Shown here: positions 28,243 to 41,554 of the stretch, one piece after another
How positions within the stretch are numbered: position 1 is the stretch's first letter
How the letters are laid out: each line of letters opens with the position of its first letter
Origin: an uncultured Pseudomonadales bacterium
GTDB lineage: Bacteria > Pseudomonadota > Gammaproteobacteria > Pseudomonadales > Cellvibrionaceae
Assembly: GCA_947488935.1 (NCBI GenBank)
Contig: CANLBN010000004.1
Span: 186,001 to 250,000, forward strand
Reading direction: 5' to 3'
Length of the DNA stretch: 64,000 nucleotides
Program-made: the position numbers and the translations under genes
The notes under the pieces: model-generated
Database searches by the model: none
Seen by the model: only the letters and a program-made list of their open reading frames with translations
Told to the model about the DNA's origin: nothing

Positions 28243-29094
28243 CTAAAATAAAGCCAATATTTTCTCCACTCCACCAGCATCCGATGAGCTAGTTGTTATA
28301 TCAGCACATTTTTTGACATTTTCTGTGGCATTCCCCATAGCAATACCAAGTCCTGCTAACTCAATAAAAGTTTCGTCAGAGTGCGAATCACCAAAAGCGA
28401 CTACCTCTGATTGTTTAACACCGTGATAATTCACTAAAAACTCAAAGGCATTTTTCTTGTTGGCTTTTTTGCTAACCACACTCGCAAACAGCCAGTCGGG
28501 TTTAGCTAGAAACCCGGCAAAAGCAAATTCACACTCGCCAAACTCTTGTGCTAGCTCTTGCAATAGCCTCGGAAATTGCTGTTTATTAACACCTAATAAT
28601 AATTTGGTCACAACACCTTGCCTCTCAAGTACATCGGCAAGTGAGTGATTTTTGGGTAGCACGCGAAGGTGCTCACTATGGATTTCTGTAATCGCATATT
28701 TTTCATCGGTTTTCGCAATATCAGTGCCGTATTCATTAGCGCTATACCACTCATAATAAATATTATGTTTTTTAATGCTTTTATACAGCTTAACTAATGT
28801 CTGCGACTCTAATGGCTTCGAATAAAGCTGTTTTCCTTTTTGTGGATCATAGATTTCTGCACCACTACAAAAACAACCTGCATCGTTAATTTCTAATTCT
28901 TCAAATAAAAATTGCGCGGCTATAGCAGGCCTGCCCGATGCAATAGCAAATTTACAGCCGATTTTTTTTAAGCGAGAGATATGCGGCTGTAAGCTTGTTG
29001 AATACTGCCCATGAGTATCAAGAAGAGTCCCATCGATATCAAAAAAAAACAGCGCGGGCTTTATAGTTGCTACATTTTCAGGTAATGGAATAAT
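28243..29094 (-). CDS. HAD-superfamily (Cof-type) phosphatase, start codon unclear
   Basis: A full-length (~283 residue) Cof-type HAD hydrolase is encoded. Motif I reads FFFDIDGTLLDT near the N-terminus, motif II is FAIASGRP, and motif IV is VVAFGDSHSDETFIELAGLGIAMGNA. The frame is open from a stop just past 29130 but holds no ATG, GTG or TTG before GTG 28662, which would remove the catalytic aspartate. I mark an ATT at 29094, preceded by AAGAG at good spacing; ATA or CTG starts are possible. The sequence could also be a start-codon loss or an error. Such enzymes dephosphorylate sugar phosphates or flavin precursors; the substrate is unknown. Confidence 0.75.
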   Translation of the reverse strand: MIPLPENVATIKPALFFFDIDGTLLDTHGQYSTSLQPHISRLKKIGCKFAIASGRPAIAAQFLFEELEINDAGCFCSGAEIYDPQKGKQLYSKPLESQTLVKLYKSIKKHNIYYEWYSANEYGTDIAKTDEKYAITEIHSEHLRVLPKNHSLADVLERQGVVTKLLLGVNKQQFPRLLQELAQEFGECEFAFAGFLAKPDWLFASVVSKKANKKNAFEFLVNYHGVKQSEVVAFGDSHSDETFIELAGLGIAMGNATENVKKCADITTSSSDAGGVEKILALF

Positions 29095-29138
29095 AAATAT
29101 GCTCTTAATTATGTGTGTATTATTTTTAGCCTATGCGC

Positions 29139-29648
29139 TCATTCAGAGAAGCTCACTTCGTGGTCCCATTCACAGCGCACATTAAAATTATCCTCACCTG
29201 GGATATGGCTTGAATTAACAGACTCCCACTTAAAAGTATGCAAACCAGTAAATTCTGTCTCTAAATGAACAACCGCCGATTGCCAATACATGGATTTCAA
29301 CAGGGATTCAAACTTTGCCATCCACTCGGACCACTCATATTCAATGCCATAGTAGGACATAGCAAAATGAATAATATTTGCAGCGGCGCAATCACCCTTC
29401 ATTCGCAACTGAGATACTGAAAACATACTGGGCGTTAACAGTGGGTAATCGTCATTAATAACACCTTTAGCCGCTGTAAGCTCTGGAGACAAAATCTCGG
29501 GAGATAGAGCATCTACATCAGATAATGACAGAATCATTTTTTTATTAATATCTATCTGTTGTTTTAACTCTTTACGAGCGAGTGATGATGCGCTTTTAAT
29601 TCGCCCATAAACAACTGATTCCTGATCTACGATAAAACCATTATTCAT
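29139..29648 (-). CDS. Hypothetical protein, unknown family
   Basis: A 169-residue soluble protein without a signal peptide or membrane helix. The N-terminal third is helical and charged (SLARKELKQQIDINKK); the middle has CAAANIIHFAMSYYGIEYEWSE; the C-terminus is rich in aromatic and acidic residues (FKWESVNSSH, CEWDHEV). It is preceded by a minus-strand lipoprotein gene with a 50-base gap. I recognise no motif. Its codon use looks like its neighbours, so it is probably a real gene. Confidence 0.6.
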   Translation of the reverse strand: MNNGFIVDQESVVYGRIKSASSLARKELKQQIDINKKMILSLSDVDALSPEILSPELTAAKGVINDDYPLLTPSMFSVSQLRMKGDCAAANIIHFAMSYYGIEYEWSEWMAKFESLLKSMYWQSAVVHLETEFTGLHTFKWESVNSSHIPGEDNFNVRCEWDHEVSFSE

Positions 29649-29697
29649 AACAATTAACCTGATAAGCTGCCATCAAATAAAAAGTTTATAAGCTTAA

Positions 29698-30312
29698 CTA
29701 AAACAACCAAAATCCTGATGATCGTTTGAACCGAGATTCACAGCCTTGCAGTTGTTGTTGATAACTAATTGCACGATTGCTTACTTTTGCGGCGACCGAT
29801 TGCAGCCACTTTTTGTTTTTATATGTGCCACTGGCGTAGCCACCATGTCCATCATGGTAGGCCAAATATAAATTATAGGTATCATTTAAAGCAACGCGAT
29901 TTCTATCGTGAGTAATCGAGTTATACCAGCCAATAAAATCAATTGCATCTGCAAAATCATCGCGCTCAGCACCACTGCGCTTTGTGCTTTTCTTATACCA
30001 ACGCCAAGTGCTTTTTTTAGCTTGAGAATAACCATACGAATCACTTTTACGAGGCCCTGGAAGCACCCACAACACTTTTGTCCGTGGTGGTCGCACCTTG
30101 GCTCTAAAACGCGATTCTTGATGCATTATTGCCATCATTACCGGTACCGAAGAACCCCAACGCTCACTGGCTTTATTGGCTTTTTTATACCAACTTTTTT
30201 TATCGGAAAATATCTGGCAGATATCCCCTGTATTTTTTGGCGGTGCGCTTGCACAAGCACTGACCAAAATGGTTGTTAACAAAATCAGTGCTAATTTAAT
30301 TGATATATTCAT
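29698..30312 (-). CDS. Lipoprotein with SLT-like lytic transglycosylase domain
   Basis: 204 residues with a lipoprotein signal (ALILLTTILVSAC, lipobox LVSA-C). The mature part has an SLT-like catalytic segment MMAIMHQESRFRA, with the expected glutamate, then YGYSQAKKSTWRWYK and a late YLAYHDGHGGY. It would cleave peptidoglycan glycan strands at the outer membrane. The domain is divergent and compact compared with MltC or EmtA. It stands upstream of the hypothetical 169-residue protein on the minus strand. Confidence 0.8.
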   Translation of the reverse strand: MNISIKLALILLTTILVSACASAPPKNTGDICQIFSDKKSWYKKANKASERWGSSVPVMMAIMHQESRFRAKVRPPRTKVLWVLPGPRKSDSYGYSQAKKSTWRWYKKSTKRSGAERDDFADAIDFIGWYNSITHDRNRVALNDTYNLYLAYHDGHGGYASGTYKNKKWLQSVAAKVSNRAISYQQQLQGCESRFKRSSGFWLF

Positions 30313-30397
30313 CGATACCCTTTTTACATTATTTTTAACTAGCTATTACATAACCCTTAGCAAACTCTTTGGTCGGTGTATTTCTCAAATATATTTA

Positions 30398-33831
<3,434 letters not shown>

Positions 33832-33918
33832 ATTCCTGTTTATCTTTTTATCAAAAAATTAACGTAATTGTTATCCAGTACATCCTTATAAAGCTATTGG
33901 CCGTACTGTATAAACCTC

Positions 33919-36900
33919 TTAAACCGCAGCCAGTTCAGCTGCTTCAGCTACATCGACGGTTACCATACGAGACACACCCGCCTCGTGCATAGTAACACCC
34001 ATTAACTGCTGTGCCATTTCCATGGCTATTTTGTTATGGGTAATATAAATAAACTGCACCTGTGCAGACATTTCTTCAACTAAGCGCGCATAACGGCCAA
34101 CATTCGCATCGTCTAATGGTGCATCCACCTCATCAAGCATACAAAACGGCGCTGGGTTAAGCCTAAAGATTGAAAATACTAACGCAATCGCCGTTAATGC
34201 TTTTTCGCCACCCGATAGCAAATGAATAGTACTGTTTCGCTTACCTGGTGGTCTTGCCATAATAGCAACACCCGTATCTAGTAAATCATCACCCGTTAAT
34301 TCAAGATACGCATGGCCACCCCCAAATACTTTGGGGAACAACTCTTGAACGCCAGCATTTACAGCATCAAAGGTTTCTTTAAATCTCGTACGTGTCTCTT
34401 TATCGATTTTAATGATGGCATTTTCAAGCGTTTCTAGGGCTTCACGTAAGTCTATATCCTGAGAATCAAGATAGTTTTTACGCTCAGATTCTATTTTATA
34501 CTCATCAATTGCCGCCAAGTTAATCGGTCCAAGCCGGGTAATTCTATTATGAATATGTTCCAGCTCCTCCTCAAAAGGCTGCTCTGCTGCATCTGCTGGG
34601 AGTTGTGCTAACAATACCTCTAAATCATTGCCTTCTTCTAGTAACTGCTTGGCAATTGTCTCACGTTTTACTTGTACCGTTTGCGCAGCCAAGCGTTGCT
34701 CTGTAAGTAACCCACGTAGCGACTGAAGCTCATTTTCGACTCGTGCGCGAGCCTGCTCTGAGTCTCGTAGTTGTTGTTCAACGATCTCTACTTGTCGGCG
34801 AGCGGTAGTTAGCTCTTCTTCTACATTGATACGCTTCTCTAGTAATGCCTCTAACTCCAGGCGATGGTCCTCTGTAGGATCTTCGCCATCTCCAATAGTT
34901 GCTAACAACTGCTCACGACGCTGTACCAAACGCGACTTTTGCTCACCCAAGCGCGCAACACTCGCCATAATTGACTGTAATTGTGTTTTTATTGACTGAT
35001 GTCGTAGTGCAAGCGCATGCAAGGTATCTTTGTCATGACGAGCACGTTGACGGCTTGAATCTAGGCGCGCACGAATATCATCGCGTCTAGCAAGCAGTGC
35101 TTCTTTTTGATCAGTGTCTTGCTCCATTAATTCAATAGCTTCTTGCAAAACAAGACGAGATTGTGAGAGGTTTTCGGCCTCTATGTCCATTTGCTCTTTG
35201 GCTTCACTGATATCTTCCGCTAGTTTTTGGCGACGATGTGTCTCTTGCTCTATGCGTAACTGCAAGCTATTTAACTGGCTTTGCTGCTCATGAAAGTAAC
35301 GGTTCTTTTCGTCAAAGTCCGCTCGTAAAGATTCCCGAGAAGCCTCTGCCTGTTTAACAGATTCTCTTTGTTCTTGTAGTGAAGCAGCCAAATTAGCAAC
35401 GCTTACCTCTAACTCTTTGATGGTTTTTGTGGTTTCTTCTAGCTCTTTTTGACGAGCCAATACACTCGCCTCACTATCGGCTTCACGCTTAACACGCAAC
35501 CAAGATACGCCCAACCAGATACCTTCCGGCGTAATAACAGACTCATTAGCAGATAATTGATTACGCATAGATAGCGCTGCTGGCAAATCATCGGCAATAT
35601 ACACATCGTCTAATAAGCTGCCGGTATTGCTTTCACCCGTTACTTTGTCAGATAAACTCGAAAACTTATTCGCGCTCTGGCTCGCGCTCTCAGCACTCGT
35701 ATCGAGTAATACTAAGCTACCCTGCTCTAGGGTCGTTAACAGGTTTGCGACAGCATCAATACCATCGATACAGACCGCTTGTAGTGCATCACCCAATACC
35801 ATTTCAACCGCTTTTTGCCATTCGGGGTCTACCGTAAGTTGCGATAGTAAGCGTGGGTTAGTATCCAGTGACTGCACCGATAACCAATCATCCAGCTTTT
35901 TACCACCAGAAACCGCTGCTTGTTGCAGTGCCTCTAGTGATGCATGACGACCACGAAGTTTTTGCAACTGGCTACGTTGTTCATTGAGAGACTCCTCCGT
36001 AGCAATGCTCGTCTCCCGGTTTGCAGTCATTGTCTCGACAACTGACGTTAATTGTTGCTCTATCTCTTCGCGCTGTAGTACAACCTCGCTCAGAGTTTCT
36101 TGCAACATCTGCACATCTTCGGTGGCTTCAATCTCATTGCTACCATCGGTTTCGTTGTTCAAGCGTTGAATTCGCTCTAGCAGGCGTGTTTGCACTTGCT
36201 CTAGATGCTGTATACGCGATTGCTCAACCTCTGCACGGTTGCGAGGTTCGGCAGCACGCTGATTAAACTCATCCCACTCCTGCTGCCAAATTTGCATGTT
36301 TTCTTCGGCTTCTAGTAAATCAGAGCCAGAATCTGTCTCGGCAGATTGTAATAATTCTAGCTCGGGCTCTATTTCAGCCAGTTCTATTTGCCAATCTTCA
36401 ATTTTTTGCTGATCTTGCTCAAGTAACTCTACGGTCTCTTTACTGTCACTCTCAACCTGTGAAAGATCTTGCTGTAGCTGGCGATTACGCTCCTGAACAT
36501 GTTGGATGCTCTGTTCGATACGCGCAATCTCGTTACCTAAACCGTAAAAGCGGCCTTGTATTTCATTAAACACATCGCCTTGCTCTGAGTACTCAGTGCG
36601 GTGTTTTTCTATTGCCGTATCATGGCTTACACGCTCAGTAACAAAAGACTCAATCTTTAACTCACGCTCAGAGATATCGCGCTGTTGGGCCTTTGCCTCT
36701 TCGTCTAGTAGGCGATAGCGCAGCGTATTTAACTGCGCCTTGATTTCGCGCTCTTCTTTTTTGAATTCGGTATATTTTTCGGCAGATTTGGCCTGACGCT
36801 CCAAGCGAGATAACTGACGCTCTAATTCTTCGCGAATATCGTTTAAACGCTCGAGGTTTTCTCTCGTACGGCGCATACGGTTTTCGGTATCTCGGCGTCG

Positions 36901-37425
36901 CTCTTTGTATTTAGAAATACCTGCCGCCTCTTCTATATACACACGCAGTTCTTCAGGCTTGGACTCAATTAAACGTGAAATCATGCCCTGCTCGATAATT
37001 GAATAACTACGTGGGCCAAGACCAGTCCCTAAAAAGATGTCGACAATATCGCGACGCCGGCACTTGCTACCGTTTAAGTAATAGATATTTTGCGAGTCCC
37101 GCGTCACTTTACGACGAATAGATATCTCACTAAAACCTGCATACTCACCTTTTAAGCTGCCATCACTATTATCAAAAACCAACTCAATAGAGGCCTGACC
37201 AATAGGTTTACGGCTGTTTGAGCCATTAAAGATAACATCGGTCATCGACTCACCACGAAGGTTTTTAGCCGACGACTCCCCCATTACCCAACGTACAGCG
37301 TCAATAATATTTGACTTACCACAGCCATTAGGACCAACAACTGCGCATAAGTTGCTAGGAAAAGACACCGTTGTAGGATCCACGAAGGATTTAAAGCCGG
37401 CAAGCTTGATATGTTTTAAACGCAT
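33919..37425 (-). CDS. smc: Chromosome partition protein SMC
   Basis: A 1168-residue SMC ATPase that organises and segregates the chromosome. The N-terminal head has Walker A GPNGCGKSNIIDAVRWVMGE. Long coiled coils flank a hinge near residues 500-650. The C-terminal head carries signature LSGGEKALTAIALVFSIFRL and Walker B FCMLDEVDAPLDD. The presence of SMC rather than MukB argues against Enterobacterales, Vibrionales and relatives. It is the first gene of the smc-zipA-ligA unit. No scpA or scpB lies in the window. Confidence 0.96.
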   Translation of the reverse strand: MRLKHIKLAGFKSFVDPTTVSFPSNLCAVVGPNGCGKSNIIDAVRWVMGESSAKNLRGESMTDVIFNGSNSRKPIGQASIELVFDNSDGSLKGEYAGFSEISIRRKVTRDSQNIYYLNGSKCRRRDIVDIFLGTGLGPRSYSIIEQGMISRLIESKPEELRVYIEEAAGISKYKERRRDTENRMRRTRENLERLNDIREELERQLSRLERQAKSAEKYTEFKKEEREIKAQLNTLRYRLLDEEAKAQQRDISERELKIESFVTERVSHDTAIEKHRTEYSEQGDVFNEIQGRFYGLGNEIARIEQSIQHVQERNRQLQQDLSQVESDSKETVELLEQDQQKIEDWQIELAEIEPELELLQSAETDSGSDLLEAEENMQIWQQEWDEFNQRAAEPRNRAEVEQSRIQHLEQVQTRLLERIQRLNNETDGSNEIEATEDVQMLQETLSEVVLQREEIEQQLTSVVETMTANRETSIATEESLNEQRSQLQKLRGRHASLEALQQAAVSGGKKLDDWLSVQSLDTNPRLLSQLTVDPEWQKAVEMVLGDALQAVCIDGIDAVANLLTTLEQGSLVLLDTSAESASQSANKFSSLSDKVTGESNTGSLLDDVYIADDLPAALSMRNQLSANESVITPEGIWLGVSWLRVKREADSEASVLARQKELEETTKTIKELEVSVANLAASLQEQRESVKQAEASRESLRADFDEKNRYFHEQQSQLNSLQLRIEQETHRRQKLAEDISEAKEQMDIEAENLSQSRLVLQEAIELMEQDTDQKEALLARRDDIRARLDSSRQRARHDKDTLHALALRHQSIKTQLQSIMASVARLGEQKSRLVQRREQLLATIGDGEDPTEDHRLELEALLEKRINVEEELTTARRQVEIVEQQLRDSEQARARVENELQSLRGLLTEQRLAAQTVQVKRETIAKQLLEEGNDLEVLLAQLPADAAEQPFEEELEHIHNRITRLGPINLAAIDEYKIESERKNYLDSQDIDLREALETLENAIIKIDKETRTRFKETFDAVNAGVQELFPKVFGGGHAYLELTGDDLLDTGVAIMARPPGKRNSTIHLLSGGEKALTAIALVFSIFRLNPAPFCMLDEVDAPLDDANVGRYARLVEEMSAQVQFIYITHNKIAMEMAQQLMGVTMHEAGVSRMVTVDVAEAAELAAV

Positions 37426-37748
37426 TTAATGGTTATCCATATTGATCGAGTTCCCTATCAATCCTCTCTTGAGACAATATTATTATAGTTTTCAAGGGTT
37501 TGGATTAAAGTTTTTATTTATACTCGATAATATTGCAAGCCTAATAACACATTAGCCCTACAATTAATAAAAAGCGTAATTTTACACAGATCACTTGTGC
37601 ATTACAGCAGTGAATTTTAGATAAATGAGGAAATGCACATAAATTATCGGCGTGTGTCTCAATATTTATTTCTTATTGAGACCACACGATAATCAAGGAG
37701 CAAAAAGTAGTAAAATGAAGAAGGTGGCAATGAGCGTCAGGAGCCGGT
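37426..37748. other. Intergenic region between smc and ccmI
   Basis: About 320 bases without a gene. The smc promoter should lie near its left end. A long hairpin (37643-37693) lies past the ccmI stop. Confidence 0.6.
37643..37693 (-). terminator. Long hairpin, possible terminator after ccmI
   Basis: ATTATCG...TCTCAATA pairs with TATTGAGA...CGATAAT over about 20 bp, with one small bulge and a 9-base loop. It lies about 55 bases past the ccmI stop, but no T run follows on the minus strand. Confidence 0.5.
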
Positions 37749-39146
37749 CTAACCGCCACTAGTAGCATCAAAAGGCTGAGAAATCTCTAAAACATGCTCG
37801 GTAGCATTAGTTGATGTCATATCAATAGGGCCCGATAATGCCTCCCAATCCCCTTCAGCAGCAATCGCATTGCCTGTCTCTGAAACACGTGCAACTAGTT
37901 GAATAGTTTTAGCACTACTTAAATTAAACTCCGGCGCCATTGCCATAGTATTGTCCAACTCAATACTAATTGGTAAATCAGAGGCCGACACTCGTGTTAT
38001 GGCAAGTGGTAATTTGCCTCCCTGCCATGCCCGTGCATACACAAATACCGTTGCATCAGGTTTGTAAGGCACATTACTACCTAAGGAGACATTAACAGTA
38101 ACCGATGCATTTTCATCGGGACTACTCTCGTTAGCCCGGTTATCCTGAGCCCCATTGAGGCGTCCATTAGCTACAACATTATCAGCGAGGCGTGCACGCG
38201 CTTGCACGACGCCATTTTGTAAAGCAACAGCATTAGCAGAGCCTGGTGGATACAAACCTATAGCGCGCTCCCATACCGCTATGGACTCTTGATAAGCACC
38301 CGCTTGAAAGTGCGTAATACCCTGTAAACTCAAGCCCATGACATTATCTGGCTGTAGCGCAAGCGCACGTTCAACAAGGATACTCACAACCGGCACCACA
38401 TTATTATTGGCCTGGACAAAGATAGCCTGTGCAAGCTCCACCATAATTTGCGCTGCCTGCGGTTGAGCCTCTAAGACGTACTGAAAGTGTTTAATCGCTG
38501 TATCATAGTCACCAATAGTAACGGCGTTTCGTGCAAGTAATACTCGAGTATCCAAGTTCGTGTCGTTTTTGGCGGCATGCTTAATCAGCCCATCAACGAT
38601 CTCTCGTCCAAGTATTGTTAAATCAGTACTTAACTGCTGTACTTCACTGTCGCTAGCCGTTGCCAGTTGTTGTTGCAACTCGCTTTGTTTTGCAAGTTTG
38701 GACTCTAGCTGAACCCCTTCAAAATTACCTAGATACTGATAAAGAGCAAGGCATGCTATCGGTAATACAAGTGCTGCAATCAAAAAGACAGGCACATGTG
38801 AGCGTGCGAGTATTGTCGATAGTTTTGATGCACCAACCCCCTCCTCAGTATCCTGACCCGTGCTATCAGTGCCATTTATGCGATTGGTGCTACTATCTTC
38901 AATTAAGTTACGCTCAAGCTCTTGTTTTAACTGTTCATATTGCTCTTGATCAATGACACCCGTCGTTAGTGATTTATCGAGGTCATCCAAATGATCACGA
39001 TACAGCGACACATTGACAGCCTCTCTCTCAAGCACTTTCGTACTATCATCGATACGGCCAAATAATCGATAATTAATGTAGGGCCATAGTGAAAAAATGA
39101 TCCCTAGAAGCACTAAAATAAAAGAGCCGATATAAAGTGTTGTCAT
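37749..39146 (-). CDS. ccmI: Cytochrome c maturation protein CcmI (TPR)
   Basis: Holds apocytochrome c for heme attachment at the periplasmic side. The N-terminal helix (YIGSFILVLLGIIFSLWPYI) is followed by a cytoplasmic loop with DLDKSLTTGVIDQEQYEQL and a second helix near residue 120. TPR motifs span residues ~190-320 (DYDTAIKHFQYVLEAQPQA, AYQESIAVWERAIGLYPP). A C-terminal periplasmic beta domain follows. The 465 residues fit CcmI/CycH. It starts five bases after the ccmH stop. The rest of the ccm operon is not next to it. Confidence 0.9.
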   Translation of the reverse strand: MTTLYIGSFILVLLGIIFSLWPYINYRLFGRIDDSTKVLEREAVNVSLYRDHLDDLDKSLTTGVIDQEQYEQLKQELERNLIEDSSTNRINGTDSTGQDTEEGVGASKLSTILARSHVPVFLIAALVLPIACLALYQYLGNFEGVQLESKLAKQSELQQQLATASDSEVQQLSTDLTILGREIVDGLIKHAAKNDTNLDTRVLLARNAVTIGDYDTAIKHFQYVLEAQPQAAQIMVELAQAIFVQANNNVVPVVSILVERALALQPDNVMGLSLQGITHFQAGAYQESIAVWERAIGLYPPGSANAVALQNGVVQARARLADNVVANGRLNGAQDNRANESSPDENASVTVNVSLGSNVPYKPDATVFVYARAWQGGKLPLAITRVSASDLPISIELDNTMAMAPEFNLSSAKTIQLVARVSETGNAIAAEGDWEALSGPIDMTSTNATEHVLEISQPFDATSGG

Positions 39147-39151
39147 TGTGC

Positions 39152-39703
39152 TTAGTTCTCTTCTTTTGTAGTGGTAGTCTTAGGCTCGACAGCACGCTCG
39201 CTGGCCGCCTCACCTTGTTGTAACAACTGGTCAAGTTGCTGTTGTTCACTAGCAGACAACCCCTCTGTAATCACATTAGCATTGGTGCGTGCACGTTGAC
39301 GGATAATCATTACCAAACCCATAGCGCCCATTAGTAGTAAAATGACAGGGAAAGCCCAAAGCGCTATTGTCGAGGCTTTAAGCGGTGGTTTATAAAGTAC
39401 AAAGTCACCATAGCGAGCCACCATAAAATCTTTGATCTCTCGATCAGTCATCCCTTCGACGAGCAACCTATGCAGTTCGCGGCGTAAATCCTCAGCAATT
39501 TGAGAATTTGAGCCTGCTAAATTTTGATTTTGGCACTTAGGGCAACGTAGCTCATCAATGAGTACATTGTAGCGTTCACGCTGAGACTCAGTATCGAATT
39601 CGTGTATCTCGAAAGCTGCCGTCGTTGTCGACATTGACAAGGAGATAAAAAAAGCAAGGGATAGGGTTTTAATAACTAATAAAAAAACACTGGGAGAAGG
39701 CAT
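39152..39703 (-). CDS. ccmH: Cytochrome c maturation protein CcmH (thiol reductase)
   Basis: Reduces the CxxCH cysteines of apocytochromes in the periplasm. The 183-residue protein has a signal-like N-terminus, the family motif LRCPKCQNQNLAGSNS (RCxxC), RYGDFVLYKPP, and a C-terminal membrane helix. The acidic tail SEQQQLDQLL is typical. It is followed at once by ccmI. Upstream is the unrelated YjbQ gene, 180 bases away, so the pair probably has its own promoter. Confidence 0.92.
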   Translation of the reverse strand: MPSPSVFLLVIKTLSLAFFISLSMSTTTAAFEIHEFDTESQRERYNVLIDELRCPKCQNQNLAGSNSQIAEDLRRELHRLLVEGMTDREIKDFMVARYGDFVLYKPPLKASTIALWAFPVILLLMGAMGLVMIIRQRARTNANVITEGLSASEQQQLDQLLQQGEAASERAVEPKTTTTKEEN

Positions 39704-39881
39704 AGGTGACTAAACTCACTTAATGGAATCGAAGCATTATAACGACGCTTTTAGACAGATGCATTGCCAAGCAATAACTAGAACACAAATAATCTATAAA
39801 GTTTCGAATAACCGTAGGATTATACGCATTTATTTGTCAAATAAACTAACGAAAAGGCTAAAGGGCCTCTGAAAATACCTA

Positions 39882-40289
39882 TCAGTTCGATAGATGAACA
39901 ATAACCTTACGTGTAGAGGGTGATTTGCGATGTTCCCATAAATAAATCCCTTGCCATGTGCCTAACATTAACTGGCCTTCACTAAATGGAATAGATAAAG
40001 AGACAGCCGTTAAGCTTGCCTTTATATGAGCAGGCATATCATCGGCACCTTCTAGGGTGTGGGTGTAGAGAGGGTCATTTTCTGGCACTAGGCGATTCAT
40101 CCATGCCTCTAAGTCGGCCTGTGCACTTGGGTCGTAATTTTCCTGTATTAACAAGCTCGCCGAGGTATGTTGCATGTATAAGGTACACAGCCCTTCTTTA
40201 AGCGAGCTATGATTAACAACATCAACCACGCTATCGGTAATAGCGTGTAAGCCCTGCCTTGTTGTATTGATAGCAATTGTCTTAATCAT
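39882..40289 (-). CDS. YjbQ/UPF0047 family protein
   Basis: A 136-residue small beta-rich protein with the family signatures LYMQHTSASLLIQENYDPSA and HTLEGADDMPAHIKASLTAVSLSIP, ending in GTWQGIYLWEHR. Family members have weak thiamine-phosphate-synthase activity in vitro; the true role is not settled. ATG 40289 is preferred over the in-frame TTG one codon earlier. Confidence 0.85.
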   Translation of the reverse strand: MIKTIAINTTRQGLHAITDSVVDVVNHSSLKEGLCTLYMQHTSASLLIQENYDPSAQADLEAWMNRLVPENDPLYTHTLEGADDMPAHIKASLTAVSLSIPFSEGQLMLGTWQGIYLWEHRKSPSTRKVIVHLSN

Positions 40290-40352
40290 CAAGTTGTACT
40301 CTACATTTATTGATGGAACACTTATTGGTTACACTAAACATCGCTTGGGGAG

Positions 40353-41408
40353 TTAGGCCTCCCGTAATACCGCTACCTCGGCTAATATAGACGTAGCAAA
40401 AGCACCTGCTGCTAGCTCAAAGGTTAATACTAAATCGTCTCCGTCAAACTCAACAGCGGTTTTAAACTGTTTATTGATAGGGGCTAGCACTGTCGCCCTA
40501 CGTTCCTGCTTTAAGCCGCAGTGCTCAAGCCCGTGGCACCAGCTACTAAGTTCTGCAAGCGCGGCCTCTTCCAGTAAAAGCGCCTCTGTCTCGCTAGCGA
40601 GTCGCCCTCGTCCCCACAATGGAGCAGTTGGTATACTATTAACAAGTACGTCACCTTTGATGTCAGATGCCCAGCAGTTTTGATGAACACGAGCGGCAAG
40701 CACTGTATTAAATACGTAGGATCTTGCCGCCGACATCACCATGGACTTTTGGCGTCTCGGTGGTGTTTGCTTTTTTTCAAACCAATTGGCTGCAGAGCGC
40801 AAATTACTGCCATCACGCCCAAAACGTTGGGCGCCAAAGTAATTAGGAACCCCCTTTAATAAACGCTGCATAATCTCATCGACAAGAAATAATTTTTGAT
40901 TATCTTCGAGCGATTTTTCACTCTCTTTAGCGCCTTCGTTTACATTCCTTAAACGAATATGAAATTGATTACTCACGTGATCACCAGGTCTTAGCTTATG
41001 GCTATGACGTGCATGTTCTAGTAGCGTCACCCCTTCAATAGCCAGATTATGCATGAACTCATCGTCAATACTGATATGCCGATGTGGGTCATAAATACTT
41101 AGCCATTGCCGAGTCACTGCATGGCGATCCTTACGGCCACAGTAACCCACTGCTTTTTTATCTAAATTTAAATTTAGCGCCAGCTGATCGGCCACCCACT
41201 GTGTATTTTGACCTGTTTTTTCGATATGTAATAAACAGTGCTCACCCTCTCCTGTGGGCTTAAACCCAAGGTTCTCATTGACGACAAAATCTTCAGGGCA
41301 GCTTTTAAACTGTGCTGATAAATTAAGCGTTGGATACGCCATTGGAAAATCTTGAGGGATATTAGTTTGATCAGTTGATTCGAAATTGGGCTCGGAAGAT
41401 GAAATCAT
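40353..41408 (-). CDS. truD: tRNA pseudouridine synthase D
   Basis: Forms pseudouridine 13 in tRNA-Glu. Visible signatures are PEDFVVNENLGFKPTGEGEH, the catalytic region GYCGRKDRHAVTRQW with the aspartate in KDR, and KGVPNYFGAQRFGRDGSNL. The C-terminus ends in AAGAFATSILAEVA. The start is uncertain: MAYPTLNL at 41342 also fits the family and would shorten the protein by 22 residues. E. coli TruD begins about 24 residues before the EDF motif, between the two choices. Confidence 0.92.
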   Translation of the reverse strand: MISSSEPNFESTDQTNIPQDFPMAYPTLNLSAQFKSCPEDFVVNENLGFKPTGEGEHCLLHIEKTGQNTQWVADQLALNLNLDKKAVGYCGRKDRHAVTRQWLSIYDPHRHISIDDEFMHNLAIEGVTLLEHARHSHKLRPGDHVSNQFHIRLRNVNEGAKESEKSLEDNQKLFLVDEIMQRLLKGVPNYFGAQRFGRDGSNLRSAANWFEKKQTPPRRQKSMVMSAARSYVFNTVLAARVHQNCWASDIKGDVLVNSIPTAPLWGRGRLASETEALLLEEAALAELSSWCHGLEHCGLKQERRATVLAPINKQFKTAVEFDGDDLVLTFELAAGAFATSILAEVAVLREA

Positions 41409-41554
41409 AAATGTAGTCAGTTAAGCCCAATGGCTCCATAAGGTAAAATAGATTATTAATTAACAAGACGTCTTTGAGAAATGCAGTAACCATAGGCAGT
41501 CACCATGGATAGTACGCCTAAACCACTATTATAGGCACTATAGTCATTTATTAG

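Noticed and set aside
37643..37693. Attachment site or mobile-element end near smc
   Set aside because: It is a single imperfect hairpin with no integrase or repeated copy, and its position after ccmI fits a terminator or message-end structure better.
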